Source: Sarcodiotheca gaudichaudii
Taxonomy: Eukaryota; Rhodophyta; Florideophyceae; Gigartinales; Solieriaceae
Length of the DNA stretch: 64,000 nt
Direction: 5' to 3'
Assembly: GCA_032355985.1 (NCBI GenBank)
Contig: JAUKVZ010000001.1
Location: 186,001-250,000, forward strand
Shown one piece after another: positions 35,914 to 43,599 of the stretch (positions within the stretch are counted from its first letter, which is position 1; every line of letters begins with the position of its first letter). The notes beneath the pieces were generated by a model that saw only the letters and a list, made by a program, of their open reading frames with translations, ran no database searches and was not told the origin of the DNA. The position numbers were made by a program, and so were the translations under genes.

Positions 35914-36447
35914 GAGATTGGCGTCGTTCGGCACGCCCGCGAGGCGTCGAACCGCGGCCCATCGGCAAAAAAAATCTGAGCGCACGAGTTTTCACGTGTC
36001 CCGGCGCAGCGCGCAGGAAACGAGCTTATGGGGCGTTTGTCCTGCACGGGCGTCCGATAAGAAACCGTCCTGTCACCCGAACCGGTGACGCGGTTGTGCT
36101 CATTCTCGGAACCGGAAAACTCTATCGGACGACCCCATTTTGAGGTCCGAAATCAAGGGCGTCTTATGGGACGTTTGAGCCTATCCGGGACGCGCAAGCC
36201 CCGTTCATACTGGAACTTGGATATTGCGGCGGACCTTGCGGCGTGATAACTTCATAACTCGGTTGGACTGTCTGAGGGGTGGGGACCAAGGCCCTTTCTG
36301 TCCTGACTCTGGCTAGTTGCGCCAGTCCAATACGAACCCTGTTTCGGGTGATCCCGATTCGGGGGACCGTAAGGAAATGTGTTCGGCTCTCGGCTTGGAC
36401 ATGGGAAGGTCAAAGTCGCACCGGGGGTCTGGGGCAGGAGATTGACG
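35914..36447. other. Long intergenic region between adk and the first PEP-CTERM gene
   Basis: This 534-bp gap has no plausible ORF. Its left half holds the candidate structured RNA and the flanking 15-bp direct repeat described separately. The right half should carry the promoter and leader of the first PEP-CTERM gene and includes small GC hairpins near 36340-36365. The last 45 bp resemble the leader of the second paralogue and share its GCAGGAG ribosome site. Confidence 0.55.
36025..36177 (+). ncRNA. Candidate structured RNA element flanked by a 15-bp direct repeat
   Basis: An outer stem pairs GGGCGTCCGATA (36048-36059) with TATCGGACG plus CCC (36123-36135): 12 bp with one bulged A. Inside it, GTCACC and GGTGAC (36072-36089) stack under AACCG/CGGTT (36063-36095). 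CTTATGGGGCGTTTG (36025) recurs at 36163 with one mismatch, on both sides of the structure. CCCCAT at 36133 could alternatively pair with ATGGGG at 36028, giving a possible switch. No U-tract follows. Strand is assumed from neighbouring genes. It matches no RNA family I know. Confidence 0.35.
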
Positions 36448-37254
36448 ATGAAAAAGACAACGTTCGCAATGATGTTTGCTGCGGGCCTGGGCCTGAGCGC
36501 CGGCGGCGCTTTCGGCGTCACGCAGACCTACTTCGGGATCGACTTCAATCCCGATGCAAACAACCAGTTCAATCCGACACCGCTTATGTCGTGGCCCAAC
36601 GCGACGGATGCTGAGGATCAGTTCAAGAGCAATCTCGTTGGTGTCACCACCGAGACGTTCGAGGGCTCGTCGGCTGACGGCACGCCGTTCGTGAACTATG
36701 CCGGCGGTCCGATTACCGATCGCATCGAGTTCAACGCGACGAATTTCGCGACGATTTCTCAGGAATCGCTGCTGATTCATCAGCCGTTCGTCGACCCGAT
36801 GCAGAATGATGGTCGGTACCCGACGTCGGGTGACAACCGCCTCTTCATCCCGCAGGCGCAGGGTGAGGACACCATCATCATGTTCGAGGATGAGATGGGC
36901 ATGCCCGCGCCGCAGGCCGCCTTCGGCTTCTTCGGCGTCGACATCGGCGACTTCGGCGGCGCTCTCGTCGTCCTGACGCAGATGGATGGCAGCGAGATCG
37001 CCTACGACCTCAGTGGCGATCACGGCGCCGGCATCTCGGCCAACGGCAGCGTGCTCTTCTTCGGCATCATCGATACGGACAACCCGTTCACGCAGATCAC
37101 CCTGCGGAACACGAATCCCGGCACCGATGGCTTCGCGTTTGATGACTTCACGATCGGTCAGATCGAGAACGTCATGATTCCGCTGCCTTCGATCGCGGGT
37201 CTGGGCGCCATGGGCCTCATCGGCCTCACCGCTCGCCGCCGCCGCAGCCTCTGA
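36448..37254 (+). CDS. Exported PEP-CTERM-type surface protein, copy 1
   Basis: The 268-residue protein has a signal peptide (MKKTTFAMMFAAGLGLSAGG). A beta-rich domain follows, with repeated Gly/Asp and the AAFGFFGVDIGDFGGAL segment. The tail has IPLPS, the hydrophobic IAGLGAMGLIGL and Arg-rich ARRRRSL, the layout recognised by exosortase-type sorting. Function is unknown; PEP-CTERM proteins are usually exported and tied to extracellular matrix. It is about 85 percent identical by eye to the copy at 37837. ATG 36448 has GCAGGAG 7 bp upstream; an in-frame GTG at 36379 was rejected. Confidence 0.85.
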   Translation: MKKTTFAMMFAAGLGLSAGGAFGVTQTYFGIDFNPDANNQFNPTPLMSWPNATDAEDQFKSNLVGVTTETFEGSSADGTPFVNYAGGPITDRIEFNATNFATISQESLLIHQPFVDPMQNDGRYPTSGDNRLFIPQAQGEDTIIMFEDEMGMPAPQAAFGFFGVDIGDFGGALVVLTQMDGSEIAYDLSGDHGAGISANGSVLFFGIIDTDNPFTQITLRNTNPGTDGFAFDDFTIGQIENVMIPLPSIAGLGAMGLIGLTARRRRSL

Positions 37255-37302
37255 TACGACTCGATTCGGCGTCCGCCGATCGAAATATCTGGCAATCTCC
37301 AG

Positions 37303-37335
37303 CAACCCCCGGAATCTTTCCGGGGGTTGTTTTTT
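37303..37335 (+). terminator. Rho-independent terminator after PEP-CTERM copy 1
   Basis: CAACCCCCGGAA and TTCCGGGGGTTG form a perfect 12-bp stem with a 3-nt loop, followed by six T residues. A near-identical terminator follows copy 2. Confidence 0.93.
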
Positions 37336-37368
37336 CGCGCACGACGCCTCACCCGGGCCTGCAGCGCA

Positions 37369-37510
37369 GGGACACGTCAGGCTCCCTCTTTTCAGAGGTC
37401 CTGCATATACAGGGGTTTAGGAACTCGTATCATGTAAAGCGATGGAGATCACTAAGCTCCGTCCGCGCCAAGACGAGATGTCACCTGCCTGCCCGGACCA
37501 CACAGCTGAG
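37369..37510 (+). repeat. Promoter/leader repeat, copy A
   Basis: This block aligns with 38765-38905: GGGACACGTCAGG at its start, then the promoter pair, a GATGGAG...CTCCGTC mini-hairpin, and a later CTGCCCGGACC-type segment. Copy B drives the intact 38938 gene. Copy A now fronts a pseudogene. Confidence 0.75.
37406..37433 (+). promoter_or_regulatory. Sigma-70-like promoter, copy A
   Basis: A -35 TATACA and a -10 TATCAT are separated by 16 bp. The same arrangement occurs in copy B (TTTACA, 16 bp, TATCAT). Conservation between diverged duplicates supports function. Confidence 0.6.
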
Positions 37511-37539
37511 TCAGCCAGGAGCGACATCCGTGAGCCAGA

Positions 37540-37770
37540 TTAATCCGCAAGAGGAACTCTGGCGCATTTTGCATGCTCGTGCGCCTCAGCAGGCGTATTC
37601 AGTGCTGCGTTTGAAGCTACAGACGAGCGCTTGGAATTCGGTTCCATCAGCAATCCCGCGAACACGACGTGTCGCGTCGAGGTCGTCAACGAGAACATAG
37701 GTTCGGGGCATGCATGCCCGTTGTTCACGCAAGACGATCCGATCGGCGCGTGTGAGTGCCTCATGTAGGG
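37540..37770 (+). pseudogene. Decayed copy of the 38938 PEP-CTERM gene
   Basis: In one frame the region from about 37606 reads AFEATDERLEFGSISNPA, then NTTCRVEVVNENIG. This aligns with AFDATYERLDFDLVIEPATT and YYVEVVNVDTG of the 38938 protein, 17 of 31 residues identical by eye. The signal peptide, the first third and the C-terminal half with the sorting tail are missing. The frame ends at a TAG near 37766-37768 after an unrelated Cys-rich stretch. An upstream TAA in the same frame and the missing start mean no full protein can be made. It lies after promoter copy A, in the position its homologue has after copy B. Confidence 0.7.
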
Positions 37771-37836
37771 CGCGGGCTGTAAGACAGCTGCGGGATGGTC
37801 GAAGTGGCTTCGGACGGCCGAAGCAGGAGTTTGACG

Positions 37837-38649
37837 ATGAACAAGACAACGTTCGCGACAATGTTCGCTGCGGGTCTGGGCCTGAGCGCCGGCGGCGCAC
37901 TTGGCGTGACGCAGACGTATTTCGGGCTTGATCTGAATCCCGACTCGGCAAATCAGTTCAATCCGACGCCGCTCGTATCGTGGCCGAATGCGACGATGGC
38001 GGAGAATCAGTTCAAGAGCAATCTCGTCGGCGTGAACACCGAGACATTCGAAGGCACATCTGCCGACGGCACGCCGTTCACAAGCTATGCAGGCGGGCCG
38101 ATCACGGATCGCATCGAGTTCAATTCGACGAATTTTGCTCGGATCTCGCAGGAGTCACTGCTGATTCATCAGCCCAACGTCGATCCGATGCAGAACGACG
38201 GTCGGTACCCGACCTCGGGCGACAATCGACTCTTCATCCCTCAGGATGGTGGCGGCACCGTCATCACCTTCGAAGATGAGATGGGCATGCCGGCGCCGCA
38301 GGCTGCGTTCGGCTTCTTTGGAGTTGACATCGGCGACTTCGGCGGCGCGCTTCTCGTCCTGACGCAGATGGACGGCAGCGAGATCGCATATGACGTCAGC
38401 GGCGCATTCGGTCCTCATGGCTCCGGCCTCTCGGCCAATGGCAGCGTGCTCTTTTTCGGCATCATCGATACCGACAACCCGTTTACGCAGATCACGCTCA
38501 TGAACACCAACTCCGGCACCGATGGCTTCGCGTTTGATGACTTCACGATCGGTCAGATCGAGAACGTCATGATTCCGCTGCCTTCGATCGCGGGTCTGGG
38601 CGCCATGGGCCTCATCGGTCTGACCGCCCGCCGCCGCAGCAGCCTGTAA
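37837..38649 (+). CDS. Exported PEP-CTERM-type surface protein, copy 2
   Basis: The 270-residue paralogue of the 36448 protein keeps the signal peptide (MNKTTFATMFAAGLGLSAGG), the FFGVDIGDFGGALLVLTQM core and the IPLPS-hydrophobic-Arg tail. Differences are mostly conservative, with a short indel in the QDGGG region and a GPHGSG insertion. The start at ATG 37837 has GCAGGAG upstream. A perfect terminator follows. Together with the neighbouring repeat it shows a tandem duplication. Function is unknown. Confidence 0.86.
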   Translation: MNKTTFATMFAAGLGLSAGGALGVTQTYFGLDLNPDSANQFNPTPLVSWPNATMAENQFKSNLVGVNTETFEGTSADGTPFTSYAGGPITDRIEFNSTNFARISQESLLIHQPNVDPMQNDGRYPTSGDNRLFIPQDGGGTVITFEDEMGMPAPQAAFGFFGVDIGDFGGALLVLTQMDGSEIAYDVSGAFGPHGSGLSANGSVLFFGIIDTDNPFTQITLMNTNSGTDGFAFDDFTIGQIENVMIPLPSIAGLGAMGLIGLTARRRSSL

Positions 38650-38697
38650 GGAACGCTCGCTCGGCAGTCGCCGATCGAACTATCTGGCAATCTCCAG

Positions 38698-38729
38698 CAA
38701 CCCCCGGATTTTTTCCGGGGGTTGTTTTC
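38698..38729 (+). terminator. Rho-independent terminator after PEP-CTERM copy 2
   Basis: CAACCCCCGGA pairs with TCCGGGGGTTG (11 bp) around a T-rich loop, followed by TTTTCT. It duplicates the terminator at 37303 with a changed loop. Confidence 0.9.
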
Positions 38730-38764
38730 TGCGAGGACGACGAACGCGCGGGATTGATCGGTTC

Positions 38765-38905
38765 GGGACACGTCAGGCCCCTCTATTTCGCAGGTCCGGT
38801 ATTTACAGGGGTCCGGGAATCCGTATCATCGCAATCGATGGAGTTGATTGGACTCCGTCTGCACAGGGAAAAAATAGTCGCCTGCTGGCCCGGACCGCAC
38901 ATCCG
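38765..38905 (+). repeat. Promoter/leader repeat, copy B
   Basis: Second copy of the block at 37369-37510, upstream of the intact gene at 38938. It keeps the promoter pair, a GGAGT...ACTCC leader hairpin (about 38839-38855) and the GGCCCGGACC segment. Confidence 0.75.
38802..38829 (+). promoter_or_regulatory. Sigma-70-like promoter, copy B
   Basis: TTTACA at -35 and TATCAT at -10 with a 16-bp spacer, about 110 bp before the ATG of the next gene, leaving a 5' leader with a conserved small hairpin. Confidence 0.65.
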
Positions 38906-38937
38906 CGTCGGCGCAGCGCGACGTGGAGGAGTCAGAG

Positions 38938-39720
38938 ATGTTCCGCAACCAGTTTTCTCGCACCGTTTGTGTGTGCGCATGCGCCCTGGGAGGCGTCGCC
39001 AGCGCTGCTTTCGCCCAGGACATACTTGCCGATCCGATGAGCCTGGATGGCACGGCCGCGCTTTCGCCCGCAGACAAGCGCGCGGGGCCGTACTCGGAGG
39101 ATTTCGAGCTCTTCAATGTGGGATCGCTCAACGGTCAGGGCGGGTGGTACGGCCAGTTTGACGCGCTGGTCACGGACGACGGCATCAACGGCCGCTCCCT
39201 GCATCACGCTCCGCTCACGTCTCCGGTCGGCACGTATCTGGCGATGCGCAGCCCCGCTTTCGACGCGACGTACGAGCGCCTCGACTTTGATCTCGTCATC
39301 GAGCCGGCGACCACGACGTACTACGTCGAAGTGGTCAACGTGGACACCGGACTTGTCAATACCCGTTTGCAGTTCGCGCTGGACGGTTCGATCAGCGCGT
39401 TTCAGATCCTGCCGCAGGGCGTGGGCTACAGGCCGACCACGGGATCATGGTCGCCCGGTGAACGTCTATCGCTTTCCATCCAGTCGCTCCCTGAAGGCGA
39501 CCTCATGATTTTCCAGGATGGCGAGCGCGTGTTCTGGGGCAAGGATGTGGTTGCGTCGATCACGAACTCATCCAGCGGCATTCAGCAGTTTTCGATCATC
39601 GCTGACGCCGTCGGCGGAACGGGCGAGATCCTCGTGGACAACATCAACATCATTCCGGCGCCCGCCAGCGCGTTTGCGTTCATCGGCGCGATGACTTTGA
39701 TGGGTCGCCGCAGACGCTGA
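38938..39720 (+). CDS. Exported PEP-CTERM-type surface protein, third family member
   Basis: The 260-residue protein has a signal peptide (MFRNQFSRTVCVCACALGG, cleavage near AFAQD). A LamG-like/beta-sandwich domain follows (YSEDFELFNVGSLNGQGGWY, LDFDLVIEPATTTYYVEVVN). The tail has IIPAPAS, a hydrophobic stretch and GRRRR. It is unrelated in sequence to copies 1 and 2 except for the export and sorting signals. ATG 38938 has GGAGGAG 6 bp upstream. It is the intact partner of the pseudogene at 37540. Confidence 0.85.
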   Translation: MFRNQFSRTVCVCACALGGVASAAFAQDILADPMSLDGTAALSPADKRAGPYSEDFELFNVGSLNGQGGWYGQFDALVTDDGINGRSLHHAPLTSPVGTYLAMRSPAFDATYERLDFDLVIEPATTTYYVEVVNVDTGLVNTRLQFALDGSISAFQILPQGVGYRPTTGSWSPGERLSLSIQSLPEGDLMIFQDGERVFWGKDVVASITNSSSGIQQFSIIADAVGGTGEILVDNINIIPAPASAFAFIGAMTLMGRRRR

Positions 39721-39742
39721 TCAGCACGCTCGTCAGTCGAGT

Positions 39743-41047
39743 TTAACCCCGCCTTGGATTGCGGCGGGAACGTCGCGGCTGCGACCGGCGCTGAGATTCG
39801 AAGCTCTCAGACTGATTCTGATCCGAATCTGCCTCTGCGCCGTCGGGCGCATCATCTGTGATGTGTTCAGTTGAGGCGTCCTGGGGCGGCGAAACCGTGC
39901 GTGCCGACCCATCCACCTCACCGATACGCCCGAAAATCATGCGTCCTGCATTGGTCTGCAGTGAGCTTGTGATCGTAAGAGTCACCTGATCGCCGATCGC
40001 GTCCCCGCCGTCTTCTGCGACGACCATCGTGCCGTCATCGAGGTAGCCGACGCCCTGACCTGCCTGTTCACCGGCCTTGAGCAGGCGCAGTTCGATCGTG
40101 TCCCCCGGAAGCGCACTGGGCTTCAGCGCGGTCGCGAGTTCGTTCATATTCAGAATCGAAATGCCGTGGATCGTCGCGATTCGATACAGCGCCACGTCGT
40201 TGGTCATGATTGCGGCAGGAAGCCGTTCGGCCAGATCGACGAGTTGCTGATCCACACCCTGCCCCACGCCCTCCAACTCTTCAACGGTGGCGTCGACGGC
40301 CGGTGAACGTTGCAACTGGGTCACGAACTCAAGCCCGCGCCGACCTCGCACGCGCTTCTGTCGATCGCGGGAATCCGCGAGCCTCTGCAGTTCCTCAAGC
40401 ACGAATCGAGGGATGATGAGCGGCGCCTGCAACGCGCCGCATTCAGCCAGCGGCAGGACGCGGCCATCAATCAGCGCCGATGAGTCGATCAGAAATGGCT
40501 TGACGCCTCGAATCTGTTTCGAAAACTCGACATATGGAATGATGAATCGAAACTCGTTCTGCGTCTGCAGAACAATGCTCACGCCCAGATACGCCAGCGC
40601 GATGCCGAGCAGGATCTTGAACGTCGTGATGATCGGATTGCCGGACAATTCGGCGGACTGCGCGAGAATATCGATGAGGAAACCCATCGCGATGGCGGCG
40701 AGCACACCCGCGAGCAGGCCGAGGAACGCCCCGGAGAGCGTGGCGATTTTTTTCTGCGGCGTCAGCAGATCAATGGCGATGACGCCGGCGCCCAGCGCCA
40801 GCGCGAATCCCACGACCCACGGCCAGCCGGCGATGAGTTCGAGCTCCCACCATGGCGCGTCCTCGCTGACCTGTGAGCCGCGATCGACGACGTACAAGCC
40901 GATGACGCAGACGATGAGGCCGACCAGGGTGATGCGCAGCAGGAGGAGGAGCGTCGTGCGCCCCGAACGATCTTCCTCGATGAAAGAGCGGCTGAGGGGA
41001 GAGGACTGGCGTCCCCGGCTTCGATCGCTTCTTGAACGCCTTGGCAT
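39743..41047 (-). CDS. Membrane-anchored PIN-TRAM domain protein (YacL type)
   Basis: The 434-residue protein has four N-terminal transmembrane helices (about 30-165). A PIN nuclease-fold domain follows (FLIDSSALIDGRVL with the first catalytic Asp, later AAIMTNDVALYRIA), then a TRAM RNA-binding domain (GQGVGYLDDGTMVVAEDGG). The C-terminal tail is charged and Arg-rich. YacL-type proteins are widespread in Gram-positives and thermophiles; they may process RNA at the membrane, but the role is not settled. There is no antitoxin partner, so a VapC-type toxin is unlikely. Confidence 0.88.
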   Translation of the reverse strand: MPRRSRSDRSRGRQSSPLSRSFIEEDRSGRTTLLLLLRITLVGLIVCVIGLYVVDRGSQVSEDAPWWELELIAGWPWVVGFALALGAGVIAIDLLTPQKKIATLSGAFLGLLAGVLAAIAMGFLIDILAQSAELSGNPIITTFKILLGIALAYLGVSIVLQTQNEFRFIIPYVEFSKQIRGVKPFLIDSSALIDGRVLPLAECGALQAPLIIPRFVLEELQRLADSRDRQKRVRGRRGLEFVTQLQRSPAVDATVEELEGVGQGVDQQLVDLAERLPAAIMTNDVALYRIATIHGISILNMNELATALKPSALPGDTIELRLLKAGEQAGQGVGYLDDGTMVVAEDGGDAIGDQVTLTITSSLQTNAGRMIFGRIGEVDGSARTVSPPQDASTEHITDDAPDGAEADSDQNQSESFESQRRSQPRRSRRNPRRG

Positions 41048-41134
41048 GCGAGTTCAAGTGTACGCACAGCGGGCTCTGATCGCCTGTACGAGGCGTGGCG
41101 GACCGCCTAGACTGTCCGCCTTGCATCGCGCTGA

Positions 41135-41244
41135 GGCTGGCGGCCGGGCCCGGTGCGCGGGTGGCCCGTGAACCTGGTCAGGGCTTGACCGCAGCAGCCA
41201 TAAGCGGCCGTCGTCCGGCGCCGCCGGTGTCCTGGTCGCCAGCC
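41135..41244 (+). ncRNA. ffs: Signal recognition particle RNA, small bacterial type
   Basis: The 110-nt element closes with a perfect stem GGCTGGCG (41135-41142) and CGCCAGCC (41237-41244). It carries the conserved domain IV core: CTGGTCAGG on one side and GCAGCAGCC on the other, the asymmetric and symmetric loops bound by Ffh. The hairpin cap (GGGCTTGACC) differs from the common GGAA cap. It lies just upstream of dnaX, the classic ffs-dnaX-ebfC order. Ends are set from the closing stem and may be off by a few bases. Confidence 0.85.
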
Positions 41245-41287
41245 CCGTCGCGATGCGTCCCGCAGTTCGAGAGGAAGCGCGAGTCCC

Positions 41288-42963
41288 TTGTCCTACACCG
41301 TTCTGGCACGTCGATACCGTTCGCAGAGCTTCGACGATGTCGTCGGACAGGAGTCGATCGCGCGGACGCTGCAGAATGCGATCAAGCAGAATCGCGTGGC
41401 TCATGCGTATCTCTTCGTCGGCACCCGAGGCGTGGGCAAGACATCCATGGCTCGCATCTTCGCCAAGGCGCTCAATGGCGGCTCCGAGGCCGTCGACAGC
41501 GCCATCATGTCCGGGCAGGACACCGACACGATCGAGATCGATGCGGCCTCGAATCGAGGCGTCGATGAAGCGCGGGATCTGATCGCCAATAGTGAGATTC
41601 ATCCGCTTCGCGGCGGCTACAAGATCTACATCGTCGACGAGGTTCACATGCTCACGCGGGAGGCGTTCAATGCGCTCCTGAAGACCATGGAGGAGCCGCC
41701 GGCGCATGTGAAGTTCATCTTGTGCACGACAGAGGCTCACAAGGTTCCGCCGACGATCCAGTCGCGCTGCCAGCGATTCGACTTCTGCAACATTTCATCG
41801 CAGCGCATCGCCGATCATCTTTCGAGCGTGCTCGAAAGCGAAGGCGCCAGTGCCGAGCCTGCGCTCGTGCACCTTGTGGCCAAGATGGGCAATGGATCGA
41901 TGCGCGATGCGCTTTCGCTGCTCGATCGGCTGCTGGCGGCGGGCGAGGACACGCTCACGGTTGAACTGCTGGAGCGTTTGCTCGGCTTGCCGGATCATGA
42001 TCTGATCGATCAGCTTCTTCAGGCGCTGGCGAACGAAGACGCCTCCGCCGCGCTCGCTTCGACTGATGAACTGCTCAAACGAGGCGTCGCCATCGATCAG
42101 TTCCTCGAGACGATGCTGCAGGAGCTGCGCGATCTGATGGTCGTGTGTGTCTGCGGCGGCGACACGGATCTCGTCGATCTTGCCGAGGATCGACGTGCGC
42201 GATTCGTTGAACTCTCGAAGTCCTTTGACGGCGCCGGCGTGGTGCACATGATCGCGCTGTGTGAAAGCGTACAGCGGGCGGCGAAATCGTCGTCGGCGCC
42301 GAGGGCGCTGCTTGATGCGCTCGTCGTCAGGCTCGCAATGACAAGCCGCATCGCTGACATCGGTTCGCTGCTGGCAGGGCGGGGGGCCAGTCCGGTGACC
42401 ACGGCGGCAGGGGCCAGCCGAAAAAAAGTCTGAAGGCGGCGACTCACCAGACGCCGCCGCCTGCCACGAAACAACCATCGAAGGCGCCTGCCAGGCCCGC
42501 GCCCGCTGAGTCCGCGCCGAGCGTTGCTGAGCCCAAGCCGAAAGTCGGCGCGACGCCTGATGTTGCAGACGTTTGGAACGCAGTGCTTGAGAAGAGCGGC
42601 GGGAAGATCGCGACGAAGGCCCTTCTCGGTGTCGTTGAGTTGCAATCCATCGATGGTCCGCAGGCTCGGCTTCGTATTCTTGATGATGGGCGGCGCTCCT
42701 TCGTCGAAGGCCGGCGTCCGCAATTGGAACAGATGATCGCTGATGCGCTTGGTCGGCCTGTGCGCATCGAGTTTGATCAGGATTCGTCGACAGCGGCGTC
42801 GGGAGTCGGTCGGCGTGTCACTGATGAGGCGCACACCAAGGCGCTCGAGAGCCCGCTGGTGAAGCAGGCGATGGAGCTCTTCGACGCACAGGTGATTGAC
42901 GTGGAGCCTGCCGAAAAGGAAAGCGGCGCCGGTGAGGCCGGCGCGGAGCGCAACGATGCTTGA
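41288..42963 (+). CDS. dnaX: DNA polymerase III gamma/tau subunit, tau made by -1 frameshift
   Basis: The clamp-loader ATPase starts at TTG 41288. It has the P-loop GTRGVGKTS, Walker B VDEVHM, the sensor CTTEAHKVPPTIQSRCQ and the sensor-2-like NGSMRDALSLLD. Unshifted reading stops at 42433 and gives a 381-residue gamma-like product. At the A7 run (42421-42427) a -1 slip enters a frame open to 42963. That gives a product of about 558 residues with a Pro/Ala/Lys linker and a C-terminal domain (TPDVADVWNAVLEKSGGKIA), as expected for tau. The four zinc Cys of most DnaX are absent. The tau stop overlaps ebfC by 8 bp. A single-base assembly error is the main alternative. Confidence 0.85.
42409..42458 (+). 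promoter_or_regulatory. Programmed -1 ribosomal frameshift signal in dnaX
   Basis: Elements in order: an SD-like AGGGG at 42409-42413, a slippery A AAA AAA at 42421-42427 in the zero frame CGA AAA AAA, a 7-nt spacer containing GTC and the zero-frame TGA, then a 7-bp stem GGCGGCG (42435-42441) with CGCCGCC (42452-42458) around a 10-nt loop. Spacing matches known -1 frameshift sites such as that of Escherichia coli dnaX. Confidence 0.75.
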
Positions 42964-43330
42964 TCAGTTCAAGATGATGGGACAGCTTGCCGGTCTTCTC
43001 AAAGACAAGGAGCGCATCCAGCGCGTCGGAGATGAACTCAAGCGCAAGCTGGAACTCTCGAAGATCATCGGCGAAGCCGGCGGCGGCGCGGTGCGCGTGA
43101 CGATGTCCGGCAGTGGTGTCGTGCTGGGTGTTGAGTTGGATCCAAACATGGTCGCAAGCATGGGCAACGACGATCAGAGCCGCACGATGGCTGAGTCGCT
43201 CATCAGCGAAGCGACCAATGATGCGCTTCGTCAGGTGCAGGCGCTGCTGAAAAAGGAAGCGGCGGCTGCGGCAGAGGAGTTGGGCATCTCGGACCTGCCC
43301 GGCGCCGATCGCCTTCTTGGCGCGTTTTAG
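42956..43330 (+). CDS. ebfC: Nucleoid-associated protein of the YbaB/EbfC family
   Basis: The 124-residue protein is short, helical and DNA-binding, starting MLDQFKMMGQLAGLLKDKER. The conserved beta part has VRVTMSGSGVVLGVELDPNM. YbaB/EbfC dimers bind DNA as tweezers. In most bacteria the gene sits between dnaX and recR; here recR is missing and a HDOD-GGDEF gene follows. The ATG at 42956 lies inside the end of the tau frame, suggesting coupling to tau translation. Confidence 0.9.
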   Translation: MLDQFKMMGQLAGLLKDKERIQRVGDELKRKLELSKIIGEAGGGAVRVTMSGSGVVLGVELDPNMVASMGNDDQSRTMAESLISEATNDALRQVQALLKKEAAAAAEELGISDLPGADRLLGAF

Positions 43331-43599
43331 CGCTCGAAGCGTCCGAGAAAACATCGCCAGACATAGGTGGACGCCGCAGACGTGTTAAAGGCCGCCTGAA
43401 GCGCCCGGATTGCGCCATCCTGCCGTCGACTCCCCGAGTGAGATGAATCGGGCCGATGTCTTGGCCGATGGACATGTGAAGCCCTACCAGGACGTGGGGA
43501 TTTGTTGACAGGAAGCAGCACATCCTTGCGTACACGGCGTCTCGGCGATCACGGATCATCACAGCGGTGAGATCCCGCCGGGACACAGGGAGCCGATAC

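Larger units (their letters stand above)
37255..37836. other. Spacer between the two paralogous PEP-CTERM genes
   Basis: This 582-bp region contains, in order, the terminator of copy 1, a promoter/leader block that recurs before 38938, and the remnant of a gene homologous to the 38938 gene. The final 40 bp match the leader of copy 1. It is the scar of a tandem two-gene duplication. Confidence 0.7.

Noticed and set aside
36025-36177. 6S RNA or intrinsic terminator
   Set aside because: The element lacks the large central bubble and length of 6S RNA, and no U-tract follows the stems.
39743-41047. VapC-type toxin because of the PIN domain
   Set aside because: Four transmembrane helices, a TRAM domain and no antitoxin gene mark a YacL-type housekeeping protein.
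42583-42963. Separate small gene downstream of dnaX
   Set aside because: It has no ribosome site, continues an open frame from the A7 slippery run and has tau-like content; treated as the 3' part of dnaX.
43331-43599. Cyclic di-GMP riboswitch or clear promoter before the HDOD-GGDEF gene
   Set aside because: A TTGACA occurs near 43504, but no good -10 follows at 16-18 bp and no riboswitch core is visible.
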